Shown one piece after another: positions 17,808 through 26,899 of a stretch of DNA of 64,000 bases. Made by a program: the position numbers and the translations under genes. Under the pieces are notes generated by a model. That model was not told the origin of the DNA. It did not search any database and saw only the letters and a program-made list of their open reading frames with translations. The stretch covers positions 1 to 64,000 of the forward strand of contig CBFHPW010000012.1 of NCBI GenBank assembly GCA_965657945.1, given 5' to 3'. Position 1 is the first letter of the stretch, and each line of letters starts with the position of its first letter. Origin of the DNA: CAJJDF01 sp965657945. GTDB lineage: Bacteria; Bacteroidota; Bacteroidia; Flavobacteriales_D; CAJJDF01.

Positions 17808-17904
17808 TTTGTGTTTTTTTGTGTCAAGAATAAATCTTGACACAAATATAACACAAAAACTATCTGAAAAACACAAATAACACAAAATTTTGTGTTATTT
17901 GTGT
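17808..17904. repeat. eight ACACAAA/TTTGTGT repeats upstream of the integrase
   Basis: Eight 7-bp copies occur in 97 bases. TTTGTGT is at 17808, 17818, 17889 and 17898; ACACAAA is at 17840, 17851, 17871 and 17880. They form a palindrome with 10-bp arms (17820-17844) and a perfect 36-bp palindrome (17870-17905). Probable arm sites or operator of the integrase. Confidence 0.75.
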
Positions 17905-17977
17905 TACAAAATATCTTTGTATAATTACAAGTAAATCAATTAGTTATGTATTATTTACTGCTGTATTTATAAACAGA

Positions 17978-19345
17978 TTACTTCCCAATACAAAACTTAC
18001 TAAAAATATTACCCAGCAACTCATCAGTAGAAATCTCACCAGTAATTTCTCCTAAAAAGTGTAGCGCTTGTCGTATGTCAATGGCTACCAAGTCACCCGG
18101 AACCCCCATTTCGAGTGCACCCGTAACTTGAGTTATGGCCTCGTTGGCCTTGGTCAGGGCCTCGTAATGACGCACATTGGTTACCACAACTTGCTGCTCT
18201 TCCGCATTTTTTGAGTTGGTAATTTCAATGATTTTTTGAGTCAATTCTTCTAAATTATCTCCTTCAGATGCTGAAATTTGAATACAATCCAAGCCATTTA
18301 AAACAGAATTATTCTCCAATAAATCCATCTTATTAGCCACCCAAATTACATCAATTGAGTCGCCTGTTAGTTGAGATTTTAAGACTTCAAACTCATTCTG
18401 TACCTTATTCAAATCGTGCGAAGCGTCAAACAAATAGAGAATAATAGCCGATTTACCGGCTTTTTCAATTGCTCGTTGGATTCCTATTTTTTCAATTTCA
18501 TTCTCTGTGTCGCGGATTCCTGCAGTATCAATAAATCGATATTTTATTCCCTCAATCACAATTTCGTCTTCCACAATATCACGAGTAGTTCCTGCAATAT
18601 TGGATACAATTGCTTTTTCTTCTTTCAAGAATTTATTCAGCAAAGTGGATTTACCCGAATTGGGAGCTCCGATAATGGAAATGGGTACTCCATTTTTAAT
18701 CGCATTTCCAAAAGAAAATGAATCTATTAAGCTCGTTAACTTGGCCGAAATTCTGTCGAGCAGTTCATTCAGTTGGCTTCTGTCGGCAAATTCCACATCC
18801 TCTTCGCTAAAATCGAGCTCCAATTCAATGAGAGAAGCAAAATTTACCAATTCTTCTCTCAACAAATTTATTTCATCTGAAAATCCACCACGCATTTGTT
18901 GCATAGCAAGTTTGTGAGAAGCTTCGGTAGTCGAAGAAATCAAGTCCGAAATCGCCTCTGCTTGAGATAAATCAAACTTTCCGTTAGCAAAAGCACGCAT
19001 GGAAAACTCACCGGGCTTGGCAAGTCTACAACTTTTGTTAAGTAATAATTTTAGTATTTCTTGTTGAATAAATACCGAACCATGGCATGCAATTTCTACC
19101 ACATCTTCACCAGTAAATGAAGCTGGATTCTTAAATACCGTCACAACCACTTCATCAAGGAGTTTTCCGTCATTTTTTATGGTACCAAAATGAGCCGTAT
19201 GCGATTCGAGCGATTCTATTGATTTCGAAAACACAGTAGAAACAATGTCAAAAGCTCTGGCACCTGAAACACGAATCATAGCTATTGCACCCATTCCGTT
19301 AGCAGTTGACAGTGCACAAATTGTATCGGTAGAATCTAAAATCAT
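17978..19345 (-). CDS. mnmE: tRNA uridine-5-carboxymethylaminomethyl GTPase MnmE
   Basis: The 455-aa protein has the MnmE layout. An N-terminal tetrahydrofolate-binding domain begins STDTICALST and carries GEFSMRAFANGKFDLSQAEA. A helical domain follows, with an inserted G domain (GAPNSGKST, DTAGIRDTENEIEKIG, NKMDL), and the invariant C-terminal CIGK closes it. With MnmG it modifies the wobble uridine of several tRNAs. It stands alone on the minus strand, next to the integrase end of the accessory region. A TAATTTTG box lies only seven bases before the ATG. Confidence 0.97.
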   Translation of the reverse strand: MILDSTDTICALSTANGMGAIAMIRVSGARAFDIVSTVFSKSIESLESHTAHFGTIKNDGKLLDEVVVTVFKNPASFTGEDVVEIACHGSVFIQQEILKLLLNKSCRLAKPGEFSMRAFANGKFDLSQAEAISDLISSTTEASHKLAMQQMRGGFSDEINLLREELVNFASLIELELDFSEEDVEFADRSQLNELLDRISAKLTSLIDSFSFGNAIKNGVPISIIGAPNSGKSTLLNKFLKEEKAIVSNIAGTTRDIVEDEIVIEGIKYRFIDTAGIRDTENEIEKIGIQRAIEKAGKSAIILYLFDASHDLNKVQNEFEVLKSQLTGDSIDVIWVANKMDLLENNSVLNGLDCIQISASEGDNLEELTQKIIEITNSKNAEEQQVVVTNVRHYEALTKANEAITQVTGALEMGVPGDLVAIDIRQALHFLGEITGEISTDELLGNIFSKFCIGK

Positions 19346-19518
19346 GTGACAAAATTACGGTTTATTTTAATTAATCGAAGAGAATTTGTAAGGTGTTCTT
19401 TCACTCTTCTCTTCCCAAAGAAAGTGGGTTGGAATTGTATTGAAAAAATGGAGCTCTCGCAAATTTATATATGAAAGTCATTTTGATAGAAAAATGCAAA
19501 ATATTAAAACCCTAATTT

Positions 19519-19549
19519 TTGTAAAAGAAGGGATAAAAAACTACTTTTG
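19519..19549 (+). promoter_or_regulatory. Bacteroidota-type promoter of sucD
   Basis: A TTG at 19519-19521 and TACTTTTG at 19542-19549 are separated by 20 bases, a match to the group's TTG and TAnnTTTG elements. The sucD start is 30 bases downstream. Confidence 0.6.
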
Positions 19550-19578
19550 AATATTCATAAAAAAACCAATCAAATACA

Positions 19579-20451
19579 ATGAGTATACTAGTAAACAAAG
19601 ATTCTAAAATAATTGTTCAGGGTTTCACAGGAAACGAAGGAACTTTCCATGCAGGTCAAATGATTGAATATGGGACGAATGTTGTAGGTGGAGTAACTCC
19701 AGGAAAAGGGGGGCAAAAACACCTTGACAAACCTGTATTTAATACGGTAGCTGATGCTGTTAAAGAAACTGGAGCGAATGTTTCAATCATTTTTGTACCA
19801 CCAGCATTTGCTGCTGATGCAATAATGGAAGCTGCTGACTCCAATATTGGAGTAATCGTTTGTATTACAGAAGGTATTCCAACGAACGACATGGTAAAAG
19901 TAAAAGCTTACTTGTCTGACAAAGATTCTAGATTGATTGGACCAAACTGTCCTGGAATCATCACTGCAGATGAAGCTAAAATTGGAATTATGCCAGGATT
20001 TGTTTTCAAAAAAGGAAGAGTAGGGATTGTTTCTAAATCAGGAACATTGACTTACGAAGCAGCTGACCAAGTAGTAAAAGCTGGATTAGGAGTTTCTACG
20101 GCAATCGGTATTGGTGGAGATCCAATTATTGGAACAACTACTAAAGAAGCTGTTGAAATGTTTATGAATGACCCTGAAACTGATGCTATTGTGATGATTG
20201 GTGAGATTGGTGGAGACATGGAAGCAAATGCTGCAAGATGGGTAAAAGACAACAACAAAAAGCCTGTAATTGGATTTATTGCTGGACAAACTGCTCCTAA
20301 AGGAAGAAAAATGGGACACGCTGGAGCAATCGTAGGTGGAGCAGATGATACTGCACAAGCTAAAATGAAAATTATGGCAGAATGTGGAATTTCAGTTGCT
20401 AGTTCTCCTGCAGAAATTGGTAAAAAAGTGGCCGAAGCTCTTTCAAAATAA
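19579..20451 (+). CDS. sucD: succinyl-CoA synthetase alpha subunit
   Basis: The 290-aa protein has the N-terminal CoA-binding Rossmann fold (IVQGFTGNEGTFHAGQMIEYG, GPNCPGIIT) and the ligase domain with the phospho-His loop KMGHAGAIVGG. With SucC it makes succinyl-CoA and nucleotide triphosphate in the TCA cycle. No sucC lies beside it, so the subunits are encoded apart. A strong promoter precedes it and a terminator follows, making it a single-gene unit. Confidence 0.97.
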   Translation: MSILVNKDSKIIVQGFTGNEGTFHAGQMIEYGTNVVGGVTPGKGGQKHLDKPVFNTVADAVKETGANVSIIFVPPAFAADAIMEAADSNIGVIVCITEGIPTNDMVKVKAYLSDKDSRLIGPNCPGIITADEAKIGIMPGFVFKKGRVGIVSKSGTLTYEAADQVVKAGLGVSTAIGIGGDPIIGTTTKEAVEMFMNDPETDAIVMIGEIGGDMEANAARWVKDNNKKPVIGFIAGQTAPKGRKMGHAGAIVGGADDTAQAKMKIMAECGISVASSPAEIGKKVAEALSK

Positions 20452-20489
20452 ATGAATGTATTTTCTCTTTAGAGAAACAAATTGAAACA

Positions 20490-20528
20490 ATAAAAAAAGC
20501 CTTGAAGTTCCTTCAGGGCTTTTTTATT
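20490..20528. terminator. bidirectional terminator between sucD and tRNA-Pro
   Basis: The hairpin AAAAAAGCCTTGAAG / CTTCAGGGCTTTTTT has a short loop and T runs on both strands, between convergent sucD and tRNA-Pro. Confidence 0.8.
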
Positions 20529-20539
20529 GTCCAATTTTG

Positions 20540-20614
20540 TCGGGATGAGAGGATTCGAACCTCCGATCTCTGGTCCCCCAGACCAGCACTTTAACCGGAC
20601 TAAGCTACATCCCG
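20540..20614 (-). tRNA. tRNA-Pro (GGG anticodon)
   Basis: The minus strand folds as a tRNA: acceptor CGGGATG/CATCCCG, D-arm with AGCTTAG, anticodon stem CTGGT/ACCAG around CT-GGG-GG, and a T-arm with GGTTCGAATCC. The anticodon GGG reads CCC and CCT. CCA is not encoded. Confidence 0.93.
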
Positions 20615-20623
20615 AATCTATTT

Positions 20624-21013
20624 TTAATCTTCTAATATTTTTTCTAAGGTCTTTTCCATCTCTTTTTGAGTAAAACTTAATTTCGGTCTCGAAAAGTTAA
20701 TGTCTTCCACCTGATTTAAAGGAACTAAATGAATGTGTGCATGAGGAACTTCTAATCCAATCACAGCAACACCCATTCTTCTGCAAGGTATCGCCTTTTC
20801 CACTTGAAGTGCAACCTTTTTAGCAAATACTATCATTTCTGAGAGCATTTCATCTTTCATGTCAAAGACATAATCAATTTCAACTTTTGGAATAACCAAA
20901 GTATGACCCTTTGCAAGTGGATTTATATCCAAAAATGCCAAAAATCGATCATTCTCGGCAATTTTATAACAAGGAATTTCTCCTTCTATTATTTTGGTGA
21001 AAATTGTTGCCAT
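20624..21013 (-). CDS. HIT-family nucleotide hydrolase
   Basis: The 129-aa product has the HIT fold with the His triad HAHIHLVP near residue 96, an N-terminal TIFTKIIEGEIPCYKI and a HTLVIPK strand. This is the Hint/PKCI-like branch, which hydrolyses nucleoside phosphoramidates and related compounds. Its start overlaps the greA stop (TAATG), so it is the second gene of a greA-HIT operon. The tRNA-Pro gene follows on the same strand. Confidence 0.92.
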   Translation of the reverse strand: MATIFTKIIEGEIPCYKIAENDRFLAFLDINPLAKGHTLVIPKVEIDYVFDMKDEMLSEMIVFAKKVALQVEKAIPCRRMGVAVIGLEVPHAHIHLVPLNQVEDINFSRPKLSFTQKEMEKTLEKILED

Positions 21014-21486
21014 TACCTACTAATTTCCATGATTTCGAATTGAATAATTCCACCTGGAGTTTGTACATCCGCAATATCCCCAACCTTGTGCCCCAAAAGT
21101 CCTTTTCCAATAGGTGAGTCTACAGAAATCTTTTTGTCCTTTAAATTTGCTTCGTTTTCAGCTACCAGGGTGTATTGAACCTCCATTCCATTCTTTAAGT
21201 TTTTGATCTTCACTTTAGATAAAATCAATACCTTAGAAGTATCCATATCTGTATCGTCCAGAACTCTTGCAGTCGAGATAAGAGTCTTAAGCTGTGAAAT
21301 TTTCATTTCCAATAATCCCTGCGCCTCTTTTGCTGCATCATACTCTGCATTTTCCGACAAGTCTCCTTTATCTCTAGCTTCAGCAATTTGCTGTGAAACC
21401 CGAGGCCTTTCAAAAGTTTCTAATTCGTGTAATTCATCCTTTAACTTTTTTAACCCTTCTTCCGTATAATAAGTAATATCCGACAT
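21013..21486 (-). CDS. greA: transcription elongation factor GreA
   Basis: The start MSDITYYTEEGLKKLKDELH gives the usual GreA length of 157 aa; an upstream Met adding 11 residues is not needed. It has the N-terminal coiled coil with RARDKGDLSENAEYDAAKEA-type residues and the C-terminal FKBP-like domain (VDSPIGKGLLGHKVGDIADV). GreA rescues backtracked RNA polymerase by stimulating transcript cleavage. It is co-transcribed with the HIT gene. A hairpin just upstream is discussed separately. Confidence 0.96.
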   Translation of the reverse strand: MSDITYYTEEGLKKLKDELHELETFERPRVSQQIAEARDKGDLSENAEYDAAKEAQGLLEMKISQLKTLISTARVLDDTDMDTSKVLILSKVKIKNLKNGMEVQYTLVAENEANLKDKKISVDSPIGKGLLGHKVGDIADVQTPGGIIQFEIMEISR

Positions 21487-21517
21487 AATATCTTCTTTTT
21501 TGAAATTCTTATAACGC

Positions 21518-21545
21518 AAAAAAAGAGAATCTTTCGACTCTCTTT
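21518..21545 (-). terminator. terminator or leader hairpin before greA
   Basis: On the minus strand AAAGAGAGTC-GAAA-GATTCTCTTT is followed by a T run. It ends the PorV-like operon. A possible TATATTTG box at 21563-21570 lies upstream of it, so it could also act as an attenuator of greA. Confidence 0.65.
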
Positions 21546-21606
21546 CTCATTCTACGTATAAACAAATATACAAATTTTTATTTACTTAGAATAATCTTGT
21601 TCATTT

Positions 21607-22671
21607 CTACTCATCCTCACTGTTACCCAACTGTAGCGTGACACCTACCGAGTGGATACCACCAAGTACTGGTGCGGTTCTATATGAATAGTCAACCCCT
21701 AAAGATGATTCGTTTTTCCCGAAAGGAAAATCTAAGGATACTCCAGCTGTAGGACCTGATAGGGCTGATAACGTTTCTGAGTCAGAAAAAATTCCTTCCT
21801 CGTAAGCCAATCCAGCTCTTAGGATGATCATTATTTTCTTAGCGTTTAAGCTATACTCTCCTCCTACTCTAAACTGATCTCTTTGGAAGGAGTTAGAAGT
21901 GAAAGTACCAGCTAATGTCAACTTATTGTTTTCATTTATTAAGAAATCATAAGCTGCTGCGATATTAATCAAAGAAGGCAACTCAAAATTAGCTGTTCTT
22001 TGTTCTGTCGTGGTAGAAATTTCTGTAAAAGGGTTCATGGTTTCAATTGAGAATCCATCACCTCTATATTTCATTGGTGGACCTACATTTTTCAATGCTA
22101 GTCCAATTTTAATTTGATCATTCTCACCGGTTACATACCTAACTCCTGCATCGAATGCTACCCCTGAAGCTCTTGCATTTGAGGATCCTTCATTCATAAT
22201 TTTGATGTTTACTCCTCCAGTAATTGAAGCAGAAAATTCTCTTGCATAAGCTAAGTTCATTAAGAAACTTGAAGGAGAAAAGGTTCCCAATCCTCCCTCA
22301 GGTAGTTCCGTTGTTGTGACAGGAATATCACCATAATTAGTTGACATTATGCTAATTCCTAATACACTTGATTCACCCACACGCTGTGCCAAACCAAAAG
22401 TATTGATATTGATATCGGTTGATTGCATCCAGATTGTGTTTGTAAAACTAATTTCCGTTTTTCCAGCAAGAGCTAATCCAGCTACGTTGAGTTGCATTGC
22501 CTCTAGTCCTTTGACGTGAGCTCCAGCAGCATTTCCCCATCCTGAAGTCCTTCCCCAAGGATTTATGAGCAATTGGGTAGCTCCAGCGGCACCAATTCGG
22601 TCCTCGTTTCCTGCAAAAGTGTTTACTGAAAACAGCGCTGCAATTGATAGTATTGTTAATTTAAGTTTCAT
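21607..22671 (-). CDS. PorV/PorQ-family outer-membrane barrel
   Basis: The 354-aa product has a signal peptide (cut after TFAG at about residue 21) and the PorV-family opening AAGATQLLINPWGRTSGWGNAA. A FadL-like barrel with repeated amphipathic strands follows, and the C-terminus ends LGVDYSYRTAPVLGGIHSVGV before a short acidic tail. PorV-type proteins receive type IX substrates from the SprA channel and pass them to the surface-attachment complex. This one is the third gene of an operon with a TonB receptor and a giant exported protein, so it may escort that protein. Confidence 0.8.
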   Translation of the reverse strand: MKLKLTILSIAALFSVNTFAGNEDRIGAAGATQLLINPWGRTSGWGNAAGAHVKGLEAMQLNVAGLALAGKTEISFTNTIWMQSTDININTFGLAQRVGESSVLGISIMSTNYGDIPVTTTELPEGGLGTFSPSSFLMNLAYAREFSASITGGVNIKIMNEGSSNARASGVAFDAGVRYVTGENDQIKIGLALKNVGPPMKYRGDGFSIETMNPFTEISTTTEQRTANFELPSLINIAAAYDFLINENNKLTLAGTFTSNSFQRDQFRVGGEYSLNAKKIMIILRAGLAYEEGIFSDSETLSALSGPTAGVSLDFPFGKNESSLGVDYSYRTAPVLGGIHSVGVTLQLGNSEDE

Positions 22672-22715
22672 AAGAGTATGTTTCTTTAAATAATTAATTT
22701 ACAGTTGTGGTATCC

Positions 22716-25700
22716 TTAGAAATTAGTCAAATCTGGTGGTCTTAAAGCTCCAAACCACTTAATAACTTTCTCTCCTACTTCTGGTACGTCAACATGTATA
22801 ATGTAGACTCCACCAGCAATGGGCACACCGTTCACATTTTTCAAATCCCAATCTATTGAAGTCAATGGATCATCTTTTGTTAATGTTCTTACTAACGAAC
22901 CGCCTACGTTGTAAATCCTAATTGTACATTTCTCAGGTAGATTCGTTATTTTAATTCTTGTGTCTAGCCTACTAGACTCGTAATTAGCGTAAGCATAATA
23001 AGGATTTGGCACCACATTAATTAAATCTAATGCAGATTGAGCCGTATCTAATACGCCTTTTCCAGTTGCCACAGAATTGGTGTTAAACTTGTATAGATTA
23101 AACCATTCATTTTTACTAGCTGCTTCATTGTTAGCTGTGATGGATGATACAACGTTTACCACATTACCTCCAGTAGCATATCTTTCGTAATCAGTTTCCA
23201 CTCTTACCTTTAGGATGGCATCTGTTGCAAGAAATGTTCTTCCTGGAATAGTCATTGGTATTCCTACCCACATACATGACCTCCAAAGTTGTCCTCTTTG
23301 TGAGGCATTATTAATTTTATCCCACACTTTTTGACCGTTGTCATATTGGGTAATAGGATTAGCATCATTTGCCATAATGACTGGCTCTGTTACTATATCC
23401 TGATTTCTAAAGATATACAAGTAGTGTTTACCTCCAGCTACCCAGTTTCCTAATCCTTGAGAGAATGTAGAGGTTGGGTTGAACATCATGTCTCTTCCGT
23501 TATCTCCAGCCAACCAAGAGTCCTCACCGTAAGCAACATTCAATCTTTCTCCAGTTTCTAAATCAATCACATATCCTGGGAACCAACCCATTCCTGTTGC
23601 ACTCACTAAATCACCTTCAGAACTTTTGTAGCCTGGATCACCAGCTTGCCTTCCTTCTTTATCAATAGAAGCTGCTTCTCTTGGCCGCAATTTGCTTGCA
23701 CCACCCTCTGCTAAGGTTGTACTTTCTTGTGTTTCCAACACCACACATCTCGTCCATAAGTTTTTGTCTCTTGTATACACAACATCTACACTGTGTAACT
23801 CCAACATTCCGTTGAATGACTTGAGAGCACCAGTTGCTTCTCCCACTCCTCCAACGGGTGAATTGGGCACTGGCTGAGGTCCCATTAATCTGAAAGGTGC
23901 GAATGTTCCATTTGCAATTCCTTCAAACTGTTGCTGATCATCTAGTCCTTGGTAATCATTGTATGCTCCATCTGGAGTCGCTGGATCACTTATTTGTGTT
24001 CCACTCCTAATCCAATTGAATTCTGAATTTCCATCTTGGTCAGGCATTCCTGTTAACCAAGCCTTAGTTGGATCTGAGTATTCTAAACTCCAAGAGATCA
24101 AATTTGTACTTGCCTCAGCCGCCCCTCCTGAACTTGCAGGATCAGTTTTTACCAAAACTGTTTGGTGATTGTATTGCTCAATATTTATTGAAAACCCTAG
24201 ATCTGGGAACAATTGTTCATATCCTAGTGCAATGCTTTCATCGGAAGTATAAACTTCGCCAGTACTCAGACTCGTTAATTCCCAAGTAGCTGAATCCATT
24301 CTATTGGAAGCATCTTTAATAAATCTTAATTCATATTCATCAGCAATTAAGTTTAATGGATCAATCACCTTAATGTCAACAGGACCTTTGCCTGCTTCGT
24401 AGGTTACTTCTTCCGCTCTGTTGTTTTTGGCAATATCTATTCTAGATTGGGCAGTCAAATCTAATTCTCTTCCTCCGTTACCCATTCCTTCTATTCGAGT
24501 AATTTCAACTCCATCTCCGTAATTTGCATTTTGAACTGTTCCACCTGCTTCAGGAGAGGTGATATGAGGTATTCCTCCGTAAGCTGCAATTTCTCCTCCA
24601 TCAAATCCTTTTCTTGAAGCGATATAAGGTTTTTGTTGACCATCTAACGCTAAAGCATTCGTAGGGTCATATTTCTTAAACTCATTGTATCCGTATGCAA
24701 TAATTAAGAAATAATAGGTTTTGTGGTTTACTAATCGAGTATTTCCTTTTGCAAACAAATCTTCAGTTACCCTTAGTGAGTGTTTAATTCCCTCGTCAGC
24801 ACCATTAGCCAGCAATTCAGGAACTCCCACTTCTAACACAGGGTCCACAGAATAGTTAATCAATTTGGTTATTCCATTTACAATATCAAACTGAGCAACT
24901 AATCTCGACTTATCAATGTCATAAATATCTGAAGCCGACACTGAGTTATCTTTCAATTGGAAGATCTGGTAACCTTCAAAAGTATAGAAATTGTTTCTTC
25001 CGTTTACTCCTTTCAGACTATCTACCAATAAACTTGTATCGATAGTTGGATCTAATTTTGCATAATTTTCAATATCAGAACCATTGGCTTTTGGATCAAT
25101 AGTAAGGATTAATTCTTTGTCTAATTCTTGAATTGATAATTTAGGAGCATCTGGTCCTTCTAAAATTTCGAAGCAGTTATCAAACAAACTCTGCGCTTTA
25201 TCATCTGCCTGAGTCAGTTTAGCAATTGCTGATAAGTTTCCGCTAGTACCTCTTCCGTACACCACCCCAACCGTAATATTGTTCAATGCACCTGGCTCCA
25301 AAATAAAAGGACCGGCTGATTGCAAGAATCTTCTATCACCTGCTGCGTTTCCAACTGATGATTCCGACCATGGCAATGCAGCTACAGACGTGTTTCCACC
25401 AGTTCCCCATCCTTCTGGATCCGTATTACGACCAGTTGCCGGGTCACTTGGGAACATGAAATCACAATCAATACCTGAATTAGATGTACCAATGGGGGCT
25501 GGATAAGCATTTCCACCGTATTGAAATTTCACTCCATCTTTCCATAAACCTCTCAAATAATTGTAGTGTTCAATTTGGTTATCTGGATCACTTTGATTAC
25601 CTCCGGCAGAATTGTTATAGTATACAAATCTTCTCATCCCAAATCTTTCATTGTCTACCACAGAATCTCCATATCCAATTCCGTTTCCTGGTACTGCTTC

Positions 25701-26888
25701 TGTAAGAAAGTTAGAGGATCCGTTTACAAAGTATGGGTTTGCTAATCCGTCATTATCTTGGTAAGGACCTTCGAAAAAGTCAACACCAATTGCTGGAGGA
25801 TTACTTCCGTAAGGAACGGCACCATTTGAACAATTGTCGTCTGTTGCATCTGCGTTATAGGCATAACCCAATCCTCTTCCCACATCACATCCTACGTAAT
25901 CATCCTGTGCACAACCTAAATCTGTATCTACATTTTGTCCAAAATAAGTATCAAACAAAGTTTGTGTTGATCGGTTGATCAACTCGTAGTTATAAAAAGT
26001 CATGTCATTAATTTCGTCATTTGTTGCAAACGAAAAGGCTTGACCTCTAATTTCCATTCCTATTGGCTCTCCACCTGACTCAGTATGAATATTACCTCTA
26101 TCATTGAAAATCCACCAGATCGTAAAATCTCCAAACAAAGTGACCTGTCGACTTGTTCTACAATCTACCTCTTCTTCAATGTCATACCAAGGGTAATCAC
26201 CATTTGCTACATCGTAGGTTCCATCTCCATCATTGTCATAGAAAGGTGCAATGTAATAATCTTGGAACTTTGAAACATCTCCATGAGCTGGCCAATCGGT
26301 AATGCTTGAAGGAATAGAGTATCCTGGAAAGTCAACAGCTGCATCACAAGAAGGATCTTGTGAACACTGGTACCAAGCTCTAAATTGCTCAACTTCTTGT
26401 CGAGTTATAACGAAAAATTTATCCCATTCAGCACAGACGTCAGCTGTTATGTCTGCAGGTCCAAAATCTCTTTTGTCTACTCCGTTTCCAGATCCTGGAA
26501 CAGTAGTAAGTGGCCCTGGCCAATAATCATTTCCATCAGATCGGAAACGAATTGCTGCTAATTTCAATTGATTGGTTGCATCTACTCCACCCATCCAGAG
26601 CCCTCCTGCAAATATTGGAGAAGTTCCTGCATCTTTTGGTATAAGGTAAGAAGCCCTTCCTAAAGAACGGTTATACCACAACAATCCACTGTTTTCGATG
26701 TAAGCACTCGCGTTGTTAAAAGCCAGTGTTCTGTTTTGACTTGCTGGTGCACACGATGCGGCCCTAGTCGAAATTGAGCTACTATTTGTTTTAGTTGATG
26801 TTCCTACCCATTCTCTTGCCGCTCCCGACATAGAAAGTGTTAGTCCCACACCTAATAAAAAAAGGTTATATATGTTACTTCTTTTCAT
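22716..26888 (-). CDS. giant exported protein, likely type IX substrate-like
   Basis: The 1390-aa product has a signal peptide (cut near residue 24) and a long region rich in Asp, Asn, Gly and aromatics. This includes a Ca-binding-like DNDGDGTYD near residue 217. The C-terminal 90 residues resemble a FlgD-like or sorting-type Ig domain (RIYNVGGSLVRTL, GVPIAGGVYIIHVDVPEVGE) but carry an extra KWFGALRPPDLTNF tail in place of the usual short basic end. It lies between the TonB receptor (11-bp gap) and the PorV-like gene (44-bp gap). I infer surface display or secretion; the activity is unknown. Confidence 0.65.
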   Translation of the reverse strand: MKRSNIYNLFLLGVGLTLSMSGAAREWVGTSTKTNSSSISTRAASCAPASQNRTLAFNNASAYIENSGLLWYNRSLGRASYLIPKDAGTSPIFAGGLWMGGVDATNQLKLAAIRFRSDGNDYWPGPLTTVPGSGNGVDKRDFGPADITADVCAEWDKFFVITRQEVEQFRAWYQCSQDPSCDAAVDFPGYSIPSSITDWPAHGDVSKFQDYYIAPFYDNDGDGTYDVANGDYPWYDIEEEVDCRTSRQVTLFGDFTIWWIFNDRGNIHTESGGEPIGMEIRGQAFSFATNDEINDMTFYNYELINRSTQTLFDTYFGQNVDTDLGCAQDDYVGCDVGRGLGYAYNADATDDNCSNGAVPYGSNPPAIGVDFFEGPYQDNDGLANPYFVNGSSNFLTEAVPGNGIGYGDSVVDNERFGMRRFVYYNNSAGGNQSDPDNQIEHYNYLRGLWKDGVKFQYGGNAYPAPIGTSNSGIDCDFMFPSDPATGRNTDPEGWGTGGNTSVAALPWSESSVGNAAGDRRFLQSAGPFILEPGALNNITVGVVYGRGTSGNLSAIAKLTQADDKAQSLFDNCFEILEGPDAPKLSIQELDKELILTIDPKANGSDIENYAKLDPTIDTSLLVDSLKGVNGRNNFYTFEGYQIFQLKDNSVSASDIYDIDKSRLVAQFDIVNGITKLINYSVDPVLEVGVPELLANGADEGIKHSLRVTEDLFAKGNTRLVNHKTYYFLIIAYGYNEFKKYDPTNALALDGQQKPYIASRKGFDGGEIAAYGGIPHITSPEAGGTVQNANYGDGVEITRIEGMGNGGRELDLTAQSRIDIAKNNRAEEVTYEAGKGPVDIKVIDPLNLIADEYELRFIKDASNRMDSATWELTSLSTGEVYTSDESIALGYEQLFPDLGFSINIEQYNHQTVLVKTDPASSGGAAEASTNLISWSLEYSDPTKAWLTGMPDQDGNSEFNWIRSGTQISDPATPDGAYNDYQGLDDQQQFEGIANGTFAPFRLMGPQPVPNSPVGGVGEATGALKSFNGMLELHSVDVVYTRDKNLWTRCVVLETQESTTLAEGGASKLRPREAASIDKEGRQAGDPGYKSSEGDLVSATGMGWFPGYVIDLETGERLNVAYGEDSWLAGDNGRDMMFNPTSTFSQGLGNWVAGGKHYLYIFRNQDIVTEPVIMANDANPITQYDNGQKVWDKINNASQRGQLWRSCMWVGIPMTIPGRTFLATDAILKVRVETDYERYATGGNVVNVVSSITANNEAASKNEWFNLYKFNTNSVATGKGVLDTAQSALDLINVVPNPYYAYANYESSRLDTRIKITNLPEKCTIRIYNVGGSLVRTLTKDDPLTSIDWDLKNVNGVPIAGGVYIIHVDVPEVGEKVIKWFGALRPPDLTNF

Positions 26889-26899
26889 AGTTGTTATTT

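Noticed and set aside
17820..17905. Repeat array as a CRISPR
   Set aside because: Units are 7 bp without uniform spacers and occur in both orientations.
20052..20358. Minus-strand frames inside sucD
   Set aside because: Ser/Ile-rich shadows of a core gene.
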